The notes beneath the pieces were generated by a model. The model ran no database searches, was not told where the DNA came from, and saw only the letters and a list, made by a program, of their open reading frames with translations. Made by a program: the position numbers and the translations under genes. A stretch of 64,000 nt of DNA from JBFWWP01 sp050246115. Its GTDB lineage: Bacteria; Planctomycetota; UBA8108; UBA1146; JAJFFE01. This document shows, piece by piece, positions 33,583-42,487 of this stretch (positions are counted from its first letter, which is position 1; every line of letters begins with the position of its first letter). Location of the stretch: NCBI GenBank assembly GCA_050246115.1, contig JBFWWP010000022.1, forward strand, positions 42,368-106,367, written 5' to 3'.

Positions 33583-34973
33583 AAGCCCGCTCACTTACGC
33601 AGATTGCGGATTGGATCGGCGCTGACCTTTCGCGTGCCAAGGGTTCCCTGCCGGTGACTGGGGCGAGCATCGACAGTCGGTCGACCCGTCTGGGTGACTT
33701 GTTCTTTGCGCTGCCCGGAGCCCGAGTGCACGGTGTCGCCTTTGCCGCCGACGCGCGCCGCCACGGGGCGGTGGCGGTCGTGACCACCCCCGAGTTCGCG
33801 TCGCGCGTCGAGGGCCCGGTATTGTCCGTGGCGAATCCACGCCTTGCCCTCGGTCAACTCGCGGCCCGCGTGCGCGAGCACGAGAGCGACAAGCTCGCCG
33901 CCGTCGCCATCACCGGGAGCGTCGGGAAGACGACCACCTGTCGCTATCTGGCCGGATTGCTCGCTGGCCAGGTCGTGGTCCAGCACCCGCCCGCTTCCTT
34001 CAACAATGATCTCGGGGTGCCGCTGACCATTCTCAACGCGGATCCGGCGTGCGAGGTGTTGCTGTGCGAGGTCGGGGCGAGCGGCCCCGGTGAGGTGGCG
34101 CGACTGGGTCATTGGGTGCGCCCGCGCGCCGCCGGAGTCACCGCCGTGGGGCCGGCTCACCTTGCGGGCTTTGGCGATCTCGAGACCGTCGAACGCGAGA
34201 AACTCTCGCTTCTCGACTGTTTGGAGCCGACGGGCGTCGGTTGGGTGCCGGCAGCGACGGCAGCCCGCAATCCGCGCCTCTTGGCGTCGGGTCTGGCGCC
34301 GGTGTTCACCTTCGGTCCGGGTGGCAACCTCGAGATCCTGCCGAATGGCAAGCCCGGCCATTGGTGCCTTCACTGGCGTCACGAAGGACTCGTGGCACGC
34401 TTTGCCTGGCAGCCGCCCTTTCCTCACTCGCTTCGGAACCTGGAGGCAGCACTCGGTCTGGCGATCGGCCTCGGTTACTCGGTCGAGAACCTGCTGCCGC
34501 GGATCGCCGGCTTGCGCCTACCGCCGCTGCGCGGCGAGACTCAGGACTGCGAAGGGGTCAGCTTCGTCCTCGACTGCTACAACTCGAATCCCATGTCGTT
34601 GGAGTCAGCGATCGACCGTCTGCGCCTCGAGCCGGTGAGCGGGCGGCGCGTCATGGTCGTGGGGACGATGGAGGAACTTGGAGCCGACGAGCAAGCGTGG
34701 CACGAGCGGATGGGAGAGCGGTTGGCGGCGCCAGAACTGGATCTGGTGTTCGTCTACGGTCGCGGTCGCGACTGGTATCTGAACGGGCTGCGGGCGGCCG
34801 GACGCGACGGGATCGCGGTCGGTGACGATGCACAGTCGGCGCGCGTGCTCGCCGATCACGTGCGCAAGGGCGATCAAGTTCTGTTCAAGGCCTCCCGCAA
34901 AGAGGCGCTCGAAGGGTTCGCCGAGCGCGTGGCCCGCTGCATTCGGGAGCGAGTCCCGGTGATGGCGCGATAG
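33579..34973 (+). CDS. murF: UDP-MurNAc-tripeptide--D-Ala-D-Ala ligase
   Basis: Completes the UDP-MurNAc-pentapeptide. The 464-residue protein has the N-terminal substrate-binding domain (SIDSRSTRLGDLFFALPG), the ATP loop ITGSVGKTTT, NNDLGVPLT, VLDCYNSNPMSLESAI and VVGTMEELG, all MurF-like. Start ATG 33579 overlaps murE by 4 nt. In most dcw clusters mraY and murD follow here, but the next gene is ftsW, 77 nt downstream, and the gap holds no remnant of either. Confidence 0.94.
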   Translation: MKARSLTQIADWIGADLSRAKGSLPVTGASIDSRSTRLGDLFFALPGARVHGVAFAADARRHGAVAVVTTPEFASRVEGPVLSVANPRLALGQLAARVREHESDKLAAVAITGSVGKTTTCRYLAGLLAGQVVVQHPPASFNNDLGVPLTILNADPACEVLLCEVGASGPGEVARLGHWVRPRAAGVTAVGPAHLAGFGDLETVEREKLSLLDCLEPTGVGWVPAATAARNPRLLASGLAPVFTFGPGGNLEILPNGKPGHWCLHWRHEGLVARFAWQPPFPHSLRNLEAALGLAIGLGYSVENLLPRIAGLRLPPLRGETQDCEGVSFVLDCYNSNPMSLESAIDRLRLEPVSGRRVMVVGTMEELGADEQAWHERMGERLAAPELDLVFVYGRGRDWYLNGLRAAGRDGIAVGDDAQSARVLADHVRKGDQVLFKASRKEALEGFAERVARCIRERVPVMAR

Positions 34974-35050
34974 CGGCAAGCGTGTTTCGCTGCGATGACG
35001 CCATCCCAACGGGGTGAATCCGCCAGAGCGCGGGAGGTGGAGAGTCGAAC

Positions 35051-36214
35051 ATGTCTGCGGGAGCGGCGCCAATTCGGTCGCAGTGGTGGGTGCGGGGTGA
35101 GCTACCCGCGAGCGCGCGGTGGTTCCTCGGGGCCACGGTGGTGCTCGTGTGCGGTGGCCTGGTCGTGCTCTTCTCGGCGAGCTCCTATCGCGGGCTCCAC
35201 GAGCACGGCGATCCCACGTTCTTCCTCCGGCGGCAGGCGCTCGGCGCGTTCCTCGGCGTATTCGCGCTGGTCCTCGGCGCCACGATTCAGCCTCGCGTGT
35301 GGGTTCGGTGGTCGCCGCTGTTGCTCGTCGTCTGTCTGGCATTGCTCGTCTACACTCTGACCCAGGGCAAGATCAACGGCGCTCGGCGTTGGGTTTCGCT
35401 TGGCATCAAGTTCCAGCCGTCCGAGATCGCCAAGATCGTGTTGCCGCTCTTTCTCGCGTGGTGCTACGGCACCTTCGGCATTGCGAGCCCGCGCGGGGTC
35501 ACATCCAGGTTGCGTTACCATCTGGCGTTGGTGGCGGTGGTCGGACTCACGAGCGGGCTCGTCATCGTGCAGCCGGACTATGGTACGGCGCTGTTCCTCT
35601 TGACGGTGAGTGGCATGTTGCTCGCCGCGGGCGGGCTGCCGCTTGGCTTCTTGTTTCGGTGCCTTCTCAGCTTGGTGCCGGTGGCTGGCGTCCTGTACTG
35701 GGTTCGCAAGGATGTCATCATGGCTCGCTTCCAGGGACTGATCGATCCGCGCAGCCTGTATCAGGTGGATCAGTCCCTCGCCGGGATCCAGGCGGGTGGG
35801 TTGTGGGGCACGGGTTTGGGGAATGGACTCCAGAAGACCGCGATCCCGTACCAGTTCACCGACTTCATCGCCGCTGTGATTGGTGAGGAACTCGGTTACA
35901 TCGGCTTCCTGATGTTGTTCGCGATGCTCACTCTGCTGCTCCAGTCGGGCTGGCGAGTCGTTTCACGCTGCAGCGATCCGGTTCTGCGCCTCGTGGCGCT
36001 CGCGGTCGTCGTGAACCTCGTCCTGCAGTCGCTGATCAACGTCGCGGTCGCCACCGCGTCGGCCCCGACCAAAGGGATTGGGCTACCGTTCGTCTCCTAT
36101 GGATCGTCGAGTCTCACCGTCGCGCTGTTTCAGGTTGGATTGCTGATCGGGATCGCCCGCGCGGTTCCCGCCCAGGTCGACGATGTCGGGCCTGCGCGAC
36201 TGGGGGTCGCGTGA
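35051..36214 (+). CDS. ftsW: Peptidoglycan glycosyltransferase FtsW (SEDS family)
   Basis: Polytopic SEDS polymerase that works with FtsI at the septum. The 387-residue product has about ten membrane helices. It shows the family's KINGARRWVSLGIKFQPSEIAKI, the IVQPDYGTALFL segment, the loop containing the catalytic Asp region, and the C-terminal GIGLPFVSYGSSSLT. ATG 35051 has a GGAGGTGGAGAG purine tract upstream. The stop overlaps the murG start by 4 nt (GTGA). Its place in the cluster favours FtsW over RodA. Confidence 0.93.
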   Translation: MSAGAAPIRSQWWVRGELPASARWFLGATVVLVCGGLVVLFSASSYRGLHEHGDPTFFLRRQALGAFLGVFALVLGATIQPRVWVRWSPLLLVVCLALLVYTLTQGKINGARRWVSLGIKFQPSEIAKIVLPLFLAWCYGTFGIASPRGVTSRLRYHLALVAVVGLTSGLVIVQPDYGTALFLLTVSGMLLAAGGLPLGFLFRCLLSLVPVAGVLYWVRKDVIMARFQGLIDPRSLYQVDQSLAGIQAGGLWGTGLGNGLQKTAIPYQFTDFIAAVIGEELGYIGFLMLFAMLTLLLQSGWRVVSRCSDPVLRLVALAVVVNLVLQSLINVAVATASAPTKGIGLPFVSYGSSSLTVALFQVGLLIGIARAVPAQVDDVGPARLGVA

Positions 36215-37305
36215 AACCGGTGGTACTGTTCGCGGGGGCTCCATCCGGAGGGCACCTGTACCCGGGGCTCGCGCTCGCGGCGCGTCTACGGGAGGCCGGC
36301 GATTGTGAGACTCACTTTCTCACGAGCGGTGGTCCTCTGGAAACGGCGATTCTCGCCGAAGCGGGCCAATCGGCACATCGCGCCCCGAGCCCGCGGCCGC
36401 GCAGCCCCCTGCAGTGGTGGCATGCTTTGCGCGCGGTCCGGCGCGTGTTCGCCGACTTGCGGCCCCACGCGTTCGTGGGTCTCGGGGGCGCGCCGTCGCT
36501 GCTTCCCGGTTGGGTCGCTGCCGGCCGTAGGTGCCCGGTCTTTCTGTTGGAGCAGAACCGCGTGCTCGGACGTGCGAACCGTTGGCTCGCACCCGTGGCG
36601 CGCCGTCTGTTTCTGAGTTATCCGGATACCGACGGCGGCAAGATCATCCGGCGTCGCGGCCTCGTGGTCGGGTGTCCGGTGCGTGCCGCCTTCGAGCCCG
36701 CCAACTGGGTCGCGGCTCGGAGTTCGCGTCCCCAAGTGCTGGTGCTCGGTGGCAGTCAGGGCGCGAAGGCGGTGAACGACCTGTGCCCGCTCGCCTTCGC
36801 GCGCTTGTCCGAGAGTCTCCGCGCCGCCGTGCGCGTGCTGCATGTCGCCGGTGACGGCAAAGCGATCGGCCTCCGGGAGGAGTATCAGCGAAGCGGCGTC
36901 GAGGCCGAGGTCGTGGACTACCTCGCGGACCCGGCCCCAGCGCTGGCGGCGAGTGCGCTGGTCGTTGGGCGCGCCGGAGGGTCGACGCTCGCGGAGCTGA
37001 CGGCCTTGGGGCGGGGGGCGCTGCTGTTACCTTACCCGCACCACCGGGATCGACAGCAGTTCCTCAACGCGAGTTGGCTCGAGGCCGGCGGTGCGGCGCG
37101 AGTTTGCGCGGAAGACCCGGGGCACATCGCGACAGCGCTCGCCGCACTGCTGAGCGAGCCAGGAACTCTCGAGACGATGGCGTCCTGCGCGCAACGTCTC
37201 GGTCGCGCGGATGCGGCGAATCAGATCGCGACCATCATTCTGACCCACTTGGACGCCCTGCCGGCACACCACCCGGTGGTCCGCGGCGAGGCGGTGGCTG
37301 CATGA
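36211..37305 (+). CDS. murG: UDP-GlcNAc:lipid I N-acetylglucosaminyltransferase
   Basis: Makes lipid II on the inner face of the membrane. The 364-residue protein has GAPSGGHLYPGLALA (the first glycine loop), LLEQNRVLGRANR, LGGSQGAKAVND (second glycine loop) and RAGGSTLAELTALGRGALLLPYPHHRDRQQ with the UDP-GlcNAc-binding region. Start GTG 36211 overlaps ftsW by 4 nt, and the stop overlaps the LysM gene start by 4 nt. The lipid I synthase MraY needed upstream of it is not in this cluster. Confidence 0.95.
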   Translation: MKPVVLFAGAPSGGHLYPGLALAARLREAGDCETHFLTSGGPLETAILAEAGQSAHRAPSPRPRSPLQWWHALRAVRRVFADLRPHAFVGLGGAPSLLPGWVAAGRRCPVFLLEQNRVLGRANRWLAPVARRLFLSYPDTDGGKIIRRRGLVVGCPVRAAFEPANWVAARSSRPQVLVLGGSQGAKAVNDLCPLAFARLSESLRAAVRVLHVAGDGKAIGLREEYQRSGVEAEVVDYLADPAPALAASALVVGRAGGSTLAELTALGRGALLLPYPHHRDRQQFLNASWLEAGGAARVCAEDPGHIATALAALLSEPGTLETMASCAQRLGRADAANQIATIILTHLDALPAHHPVVRGEAVAA

Positions 37306-38057
37306 ACGGGCGCCTGCCGACCACGGCGATCGATCGCGCCGTTGGGCCTCGCTGGTGGATCAGCGTCCCGATCTTCTTGCTCGGAGTGCTGCTGGTGGCC
37401 CAGCGCTTTCCGGAGTCGACCCGTTCCGCCGAGAGTCACTCGGTCACGTCGTCGGGGGCCGTCGTCCGGACCGTCGGGGTGAGTGGTCGAATCGGCCCGA
37501 GGGCCCCGAGTCTGGCGGTGCGAGTGTCGCCAGTGCAACCGGCGAAACCGGAGCGCGTCGTGCCGCAGGAGGTCCCGGTAACGCCTGGCCCTCCGACTCC
37601 GTCGCCGCCTCCGAAGCGTCCCGTCGAGGCACCGACGCACACGGTTCGCAAGGGCGAGAGCCTGTGGGGGATCGCGGCCCGGTGCCTCGGGGACGGGAGC
37701 CGCTGGCCCGAAATTGCGGCGGCCAATCCGCAGCTCGATCCGAAACGGTTGCGAGCGGGTGACCGGCTCGCTATCCCCGGTGCGCCCTCACCGCCGGTGC
37801 CGCCCGGGGATTCGCCCCGCGATCGCCGAGAGCCGCGCTACCACACGGTGAAGGCGGGTGAGACGCTGTCTCACCTCGCCGTGATGTACTACACCGATCG
37901 CGATTGGCATCGGATTCTGCGGGCGAACCGGGACCAGTTGAAGCAGCCGACCGGCTTGCGGGAAGGGATGCGGATCCTGATCCCGGAGGAAGATCGGGAG
38001 GGGCTCGCCGACGCGGGCCCCGGTGGGCGGCGGCGTAGATCGGGAGGCCCTCGATGA
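37302..38057 (+). CDS. Membrane-anchored protein with two LysM domains
   Basis: A 251-residue protein inside the dcw cluster, coupled by 4-nt overlaps to murG and murC. It has a membrane helix at about 19-33 (WISVPIFLLGVLLVA), a Pro-rich linker, LysM 1 at about 112-159 (THTVRKGESLWGIA) and LysM 2 at about 180-228 (YHTVKAGETLSHLA). It ends in a short basic tail. LysM domains bind GlcNAc in peptidoglycan, so it is likely a wall-bound divisome or wall-maintenance protein. No hydrolase domain is present. Confidence 0.85.
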   Translation: MNGRLPTTAIDRAVGPRWWISVPIFLLGVLLVAQRFPESTRSAESHSVTSSGAVVRTVGVSGRIGPRAPSLAVRVSPVQPAKPERVVPQEVPVTPGPPTPSPPPKRPVEAPTHTVRKGESLWGIAARCLGDGSRWPEIAAANPQLDPKRLRAGDRLAIPGAPSPPVPPGDSPRDRREPRYHTVKAGETLSHLAVMYYTDRDWHRILRANRDQLKQPTGLREGMRILIPEEDREGLADAGPGGRRRRSGGPR

Positions 38058-39589
38058 CGAGTGCCTCGACGACGGGTGTTTCGACGACGGGTGTTTCGAC
38101 GACGGGTGTTTCGACGACGGGTGTTTCGACGACAGGGGATCCGCGCGCTACCCAAGGATCAACGGGTGCGCGCGTGGGGGGAATCTTGCGACAAGACTGG
38201 CTGCCGACACGGGTTCATATCGTGGGTATCGGGGGAAGCGCGACCAGCGGCCTGGCGCGGATCTTGGCGAGTTGGGGTGTGCTCGTGACCGGCTCCGACC
38301 GCGAGGAGAGTGTCGCTCTTGCCGCATTGCGCCGAGCGGGCCTCGCCGTCTTCGCCGGTCACCGATCGGGTCAACTGGGGAGTGATGTAGAACTCGTCGT
38401 CCACTCACTGGCCGTTGGTCCCGACAATCCCGAGCTCGTCGAAGCGGCGCGCCTCGGCATTGAGCGGATTTCGTATCCGGTCTTTCTCGGAAGGCTCTTC
38501 GCGCGGAGTCGCGGCGTCGCCGTCGCCGGGACCCATGGCAAGACCTCGACCACGGGTATGTTGACGGAGATTCTGCTCGCCGCCGAACGCGACCCGACCG
38601 TGTTGATCGGTGGGAACCTGACGACGCTGCAGGGTAACTGGCGCTGCGGAAGCGATGCCGAGTTTCTCGTCGAGGCCTGCGAGTACCAGCGTTCGTTTCT
38701 GAATCTTCGACCGCAGTTCGGAGTCATCACCAACGTCGAGTTGGATCATCCCGACGTGTACCCCGACGATCGGGCCGTCGTAGCCGCGTTTCAGGACTTC
38801 GTGAACGGTTTCCGAGTCGACGGAGTACTCGTCATCAATGGCGACTCCGCGCTCGTCCACGGCTTGCAGATGCCCGCCCACGTTCGTGTGGTCACGTTCG
38901 GGTTCGGGGCCGAGTGCGAGTGGTGCGCGCGTCGACTCGGACCGGCCGACCCGTTCGCGTTCGAAGTCCGGCACCGGGGGGAGCACTGGGGGATCGTCAC
39001 CCTGAACGTGCCTGGGCCGCACTCGGTATCCAACGCTTTGGGAGCGTTGGCACTCGCCGTCGAACTCGGGCTCTCGCGGGAATCCGTGCTCGCGGGTTTG
39101 GCACGTTTCCCGGGCGTGGATCGACGCTTTCAGCACCGAGGTCAGTTTCGCGGCGTCGAACTCGTCGACGACTATGCGCATCATCCAACCGAGGTTCGCA
39201 GCGTGATCACGGCGGCCCGCGAGGCGTTTCCGAGTCGCCGCGTGTGGGCGGTGTTCCAACCTCACCAGCTTGGACGGCTCCACGCTTTCGGGTCGGAGTT
39301 CGCGACGTCCTTGGCGCAGGCGGACCGCGTCGGGCTGCTCCCGGCGTACTCCGTTCGCGAGTCCGCGGGTGACTTCCGCGCCGATCTGCTCGACCAACTC
39401 GAGCAACGCCTCCGCGACTGCGCGGTGCCGGTCCATCGTTTCGCTTCCGTCGACGACACCGCGGCCCAGTTGCCGCCCTTGCTCGAGCGTGGCGACGTTT
39501 GCCTCGTCATCGGCGCCGGCGACGTGTGTCGCGTGACTCCCACGTTGGGCGCACTCCTCCAGCAGTCGGACGCGTTCGAGGGGCGGTGA
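38054..39589 (+). CDS. murC: UDP-N-acetylmuramate--L-alanine ligase
   Basis: Adds the first amino acid to UDP-MurNAc. The 511-residue protein has VHIVGIGGSATSGLAR at the N-terminal domain, the ATP loop VAGTHGKTSTTGML, and typical MurC segments VELDHPDVYP, VDDYAHHPTEVRSVI and FQPHQLGR. The first 45 residues precede the domain and contain four perfect TTGVS repeats encoded by a 15-bp tandem array; the true family start would be near residue 50. ATG 38054 overlaps the LysM gene by 4 nt. A later start beyond the repeat cannot be excluded. Confidence 0.93.
   Translation: MTSASTTGVSTTGVSTTGVSTTGVSTTGDPRATQGSTGARVGGILRQDWLPTRVHIVGIGGSATSGLARILASWGVLVTGSDREESVALAALRRAGLAVFAGHRSGQLGSDVELVVHSLAVGPDNPELVEAARLGIERISYPVFLGRLFARSRGVAVAGTHGKTSTTGMLTEILLAAERDPTVLIGGNLTTLQGNWRCGSDAEFLVEACEYQRSFLNLRPQFGVITNVELDHPDVYPDDRAVVAAFQDFVNGFRVDGVLVINGDSALVHGLQMPAHVRVVTFGFGAECEWCARRLGPADPFAFEVRHRGEHWGIVTLNVPGPHSVSNALGALALAVELGLSRESVLAGLARFPGVDRRFQHRGQFRGVELVDDYAHHPTEVRSVITAAREAFPSRRVWAVFQPHQLGRLHAFGSEFATSLAQADRVGLLPAYSVRESAGDFRADLLDQLEQRLRDCAVPVHRFASVDDTAAQLPPLLERGDVCLVIGAGDVCRVTPTLGALLQQSDAFEGR
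38066..38133 (+). repeat. 15-bp tandem repeat in the murC N-terminal coding sequence
   Basis: Four perfect copies of TCGACGACGGGTGTT (38066-38125), followed by a partial fifth (38126-38133), encode the pentapeptide TTGVS four times. Because the unit is a multiple of three, copy-number change would alter length but not reading frame. Confidence 0.9.
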
Positions 39590-39593
39590 GGCG

Positions 39594-40496
39594 TTGATCC
39601 GAAGTAACGAGCCTCTGCGCGCTCGCAACTCGTTCAGGATCGGTGGCTGTGCGCGGGAACTCGCGGCACCCGCGTCGCTGACGGAGCTGGGTGACGTCTT
39701 GAGATCGGCCCACCGCGACGGTGTGCCGGTCTTTGCTCTGGGCGGTGGGACCAACACGTTGCTTGCGGACGACGGCTTCGCGGGTCTCGTGTTGTCGTTC
39801 GAGAATCTCGTCGATGACGTCATTCCGGCAACCGATCCCTATCGCCTGATCGTCCGCGCAGGAACTCCGTTGAAGCGCGTCATCCACGAGGCCCTGCGAC
39901 GCGGTTGGGAGGGGCTCGAGTACTTCGTCGGCATTCCCGGAACGATCGGCGGTGCCGTGTACGGCAACGCTGGCACGCGCGGTCATGAACTGGGCGCCCT
40001 GGTCGAGCGACTGCACGTCTTCGACCGTCGCGGTGTGGACCGCTGGATCGCCGGCGCCGAACTCCCCTGGGAGTATCGTGCCTCGGGACTCGGCGCCGAC
40101 CTCGTGGCCGAGGTCGTGCTGCGGCTCCAGCCGGGTGACCGACGATTGATTGCCGATCGCGCCCGGGATCTCTTCAATCGCAAGCGGCTCACGCAACCGC
40201 TCCATGAGGCCAGCGCCGGCTGTGTGTTTCGCAACCCCGAGGGCCTGCACGCCGGGGCACTGATCGAGCGAGCCGGGCTCAAGGGGCTGGCGATCGGCGG
40301 TGCACGCGTCTCGGATCGTCACGCGAACTTCGTCGTGAACGATGGCACTGCGACTGCGGCCGACGTGGAGCGCTTGCTGGCCCATGTCTCACAGGTCGTG
40401 AACCAGCTCTTCGCGGTGTCTCTGCAGCGCGAGATCGTCACCCCGGGAGCCGACGGACTGGGCATACGCACATCTCGAGGGAGCAAGGACTCATGA
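39594..40496 (+). CDS. murB: UDP-N-acetylenolpyruvoylglucosamine reductase
   Basis: FAD/NADPH enzyme forming UDP-MurNAc. The 300-residue product begins with NSFRIGGCARELAAPASLTEL and has the FAD segments ALGGGTNTLLADDGF and GIPGTIGGAVYGNAGTRGHE. The catalytic region SAGCVFRNPEG has Cys where E. coli has Ser, a common variant. DRHANFVVNDG lies near the end. The start is TTG 39594, with GAGG close upstream; no ATG lies nearer than the conserved domain. The stop overlaps the next ATG by 4 nt. Confidence 0.94.
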   Translation: MIRSNEPLRARNSFRIGGCARELAAPASLTELGDVLRSAHRDGVPVFALGGGTNTLLADDGFAGLVLSFENLVDDVIPATDPYRLIVRAGTPLKRVIHEALRRGWEGLEYFVGIPGTIGGAVYGNAGTRGHELGALVERLHVFDRRGVDRWIAGAELPWEYRASGLGADLVAEVVLRLQPGDRRLIADRARDLFNRKRLTQPLHEASAGCVFRNPEGLHAGALIERAGLKGLAIGGARVSDRHANFVVNDGTATAADVERLLAHVSQVVNQLFAVSLQREIVTPGADGLGIRTSRGSKDS

Positions 40497-41383
40497 GTTT
40501 CGCGGGCCGGCCCCCGGTGTCGAACTCGCGGCCACCGCGCGCTGCGCGACCGGCAACTCTTCGGCTCGCGACGGTCATCGCGGCCGTCGCTGCGCTCATC
40601 GGGCTGTCGTCGTATCTGCGGATCCGCGCGCGCGCCGAGGCCGAGGTCGCGCAAGGGGAGTGGGAACTCCAACTCGATCGGGTGCCCGCGTGGTTTCCCG
40701 ACGACTTCCGCGGCGAACTCGTGCGGCTGACGGAGATCCCGCGTTCGGTTTCGTTGCGCAGTTCGAACTGGCACCAGAACCTGCGCGAGCGGCTCGAGGC
40801 CAACCCCTGGGTCGAGCGCATCACCGACCTCCGCCGAGACGACAACGGAGTGCGGTTCCGGGCCGACTTCGTGCGTCCCGTGGTCGGTGTCCAAGTCCGA
40901 GGTGGCTTCCTGCTGTGTGATTCGGCGGGGCGCGCGATCGACGTGCAGCCGGGGGCCGGACTCGATTCGCGGTGGAAGGTCCCCGCCTACCGACCGGAGG
41001 GCGGTCTGCGCGAGCCTCCTGCGGGCGGCACCCCGGTGGCAGCCGGGTTGCTGGCCGAGTGGGAGGCGCGCGAACTGTTCGGACTCCTCGACGTTCTGTG
41101 GGGGGCTGGGATCTACGAGCGGTGGGCGGACGCACTGGTGCGGCTGAGCACCCGGGTCACAGCGGAAGGGGATTGCCTCTGGAACCTGGAGGCGAACCGC
41201 GGGCCGCGAATCGACTGGGGGCGCGCACCCGGGTCGGACCGGGTGCCCGAACTGCCCGTCGAGCGCAAGCTCGAACACTTGCGCCGCACGCTCCGTTTCC
41301 TCGATGAACTCTCGGAGGTCCCCGAAGTGCGTTTGTGGGAGGCCGCCGGGCCCTTGGTCGGCGTAGACGCCGGACGGCCCTAA
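40493..41383 (+). CDS. FtsQ-like bitopic protein at the end of the dcw cluster
   Basis: A 296-residue protein with a basic N-terminus, one membrane helix at about 22-41 and a POTRA-like start of the periplasmic part (HQNLRERLEANPWVERITDLRR, then FVRPVVGVQVRG). The NPWVERI motif, position directly after murB, and topology suggest FtsQ, a divisome scaffold binding FtsL. Overall similarity is too low for certainty. ATG 40493 overlaps the murB stop by 4 nt. In other bacteria ftsA and ftsZ come next; here they are absent. Confidence 0.6.
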   Translation: MSFAGRPPVSNSRPPRAARPATLRLATVIAAVAALIGLSSYLRIRARAEAEVAQGEWELQLDRVPAWFPDDFRGELVRLTEIPRSVSLRSSNWHQNLRERLEANPWVERITDLRRDDNGVRFRADFVRPVVGVQVRGGFLLCDSAGRAIDVQPGAGLDSRWKVPAYRPEGGLREPPAGGTPVAAGLLAEWEARELFGLLDVLWGAGIYERWADALVRLSTRVTAEGDCLWNLEANRGPRIDWGRAPGSDRVPELPVERKLEHLRRTLRFLDELSEVPEVRLWEAAGPLVGVDAGRP

Positions 41384-41557
41384 CGGGTTGCTCCGCATCG
41401 TCGCTCCGACGCTTCGTCGGTCGTGCGCCGCCGGCTCCTTCCCGGACGTCTCGGCCCGCCCGGAGACCGTCGGCACAGTTTCTCTCCAGTTGCCGCGCCG
41501 CTGGCCGATAAACGAAGCAAGCGGTGCGAACTCTCGTGCACCGCGCGTTGGAGGAAC

Positions 41558-42367
41558 ATGACTGAGTTCGCGGTGGCGCCTCCCCGGATTACCCTGCTTT
41601 CGGACTTTGGACCGAAGGACGCCTACATCGGCGTGATGAAGGGTGTCATCGCCACGATCGCGCCCCATGCGATCGTCGAGGATCTCAGTCACGGCATTAG
41701 CCCACAGAACGTCGTCGAAGGGGCTTTCTTGCTGGCGAGTTCGCACTCGTACTTCCCGCCGGGCACGATTCACGTGGCGGTGGTGGATCCCGGAGTCGGC
41801 GGTGATCGAGCCATTCTCGCGGCCCGCAACGAGGAGTTCGTGTTTCTCGCCCCAGACAACGGCTTGCTGGGCGGCGTGTTCGCCGCACGGCCCCCCGAGG
41901 AGATCGTACGCGTGGAGAACGATCGGTTCTTCCTGCAGCCGGTTTCGCACACGTTTCATGGTCGCGACATCCTCGCGCCGGTCGCCGCTCACATTGCGTT
42001 GGGGGTTACGCTCGCGGAGCTGGGCCCGCGCCACGTCGCGCCCATCTCGCGTCCGTGGCCCGCTCCTCGGCCGGAGTCGGCGAACACCATCCACGGCGAG
42101 ATCATCTACTGTGATCACTTCGGCAACTGCGTGACGAACGTACAGCCACCCAGAATCTGCGGTCGGTTGCACGTGCAGCGCGATGGCGCACCCCATCTCG
42201 ATCTCGAAGTAGTCCGTCACTATTCGCAAGCCGAGATCGGACGCCCCCTCGCCTTGGTGGGAAGCGCGGGCTATCTCGAGATCTCCGTGCGCGACGGGAA
42301 CGCCAAGATCCGTTTGGCTGTGGGGCCGGGCACGAAGATCTGTTGGAGCGACGGCGCCGGTGTTTGA
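41558..42367 (+). CDS. SAM hydroxide adenosyltransferase (DUF62 family)
   Basis: Hydrolyses S-adenosylmethionine to adenosine and methionine. The 269-residue product carries the family motifs: LLSDFGPKDAYIGVMKGVI at the start, VVDPGVGGDR, LAPDNGLLG, HTFHGRDILAPVAAH and DHFGNCVTN. These are shared with chlorinase- and fluorinase-like enzymes, but the common prokaryotic member is the hydrolase. ATG 41558 has GGAGGAAC directly upstream. It lies downstream of the dcw genes after a 174-nt gap, so co-transcription is uncertain. Confidence 0.9.
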   Translation: MTEFAVAPPRITLLSDFGPKDAYIGVMKGVIATIAPHAIVEDLSHGISPQNVVEGAFLLASSHSYFPPGTIHVAVVDPGVGGDRAILAARNEEFVFLAPDNGLLGGVFAARPPEEIVRVENDRFFLQPVSHTFHGRDILAPVAAHIALGVTLAELGPRHVAPISRPWPAPRPESANTIHGEIIYCDHFGNCVTNVQPPRICGRLHVQRDGAPHLDLEVVRHYSQAEIGRPLALVGSAGYLEISVRDGNAKIRLAVGPGTKICWSDGAGV

Positions 42368-42487
42368 CCGCGGCACTGGAGCCGCCTGGCGGAAACGGAC
42401 CGTGGGTCGAGCGCGGCGTGAGAAAGGCGCGACGAGTGCGTAGCGAGCGCTTCGTCGAGTGGAACAAACTTGTTTCGGAAGGTTGCG

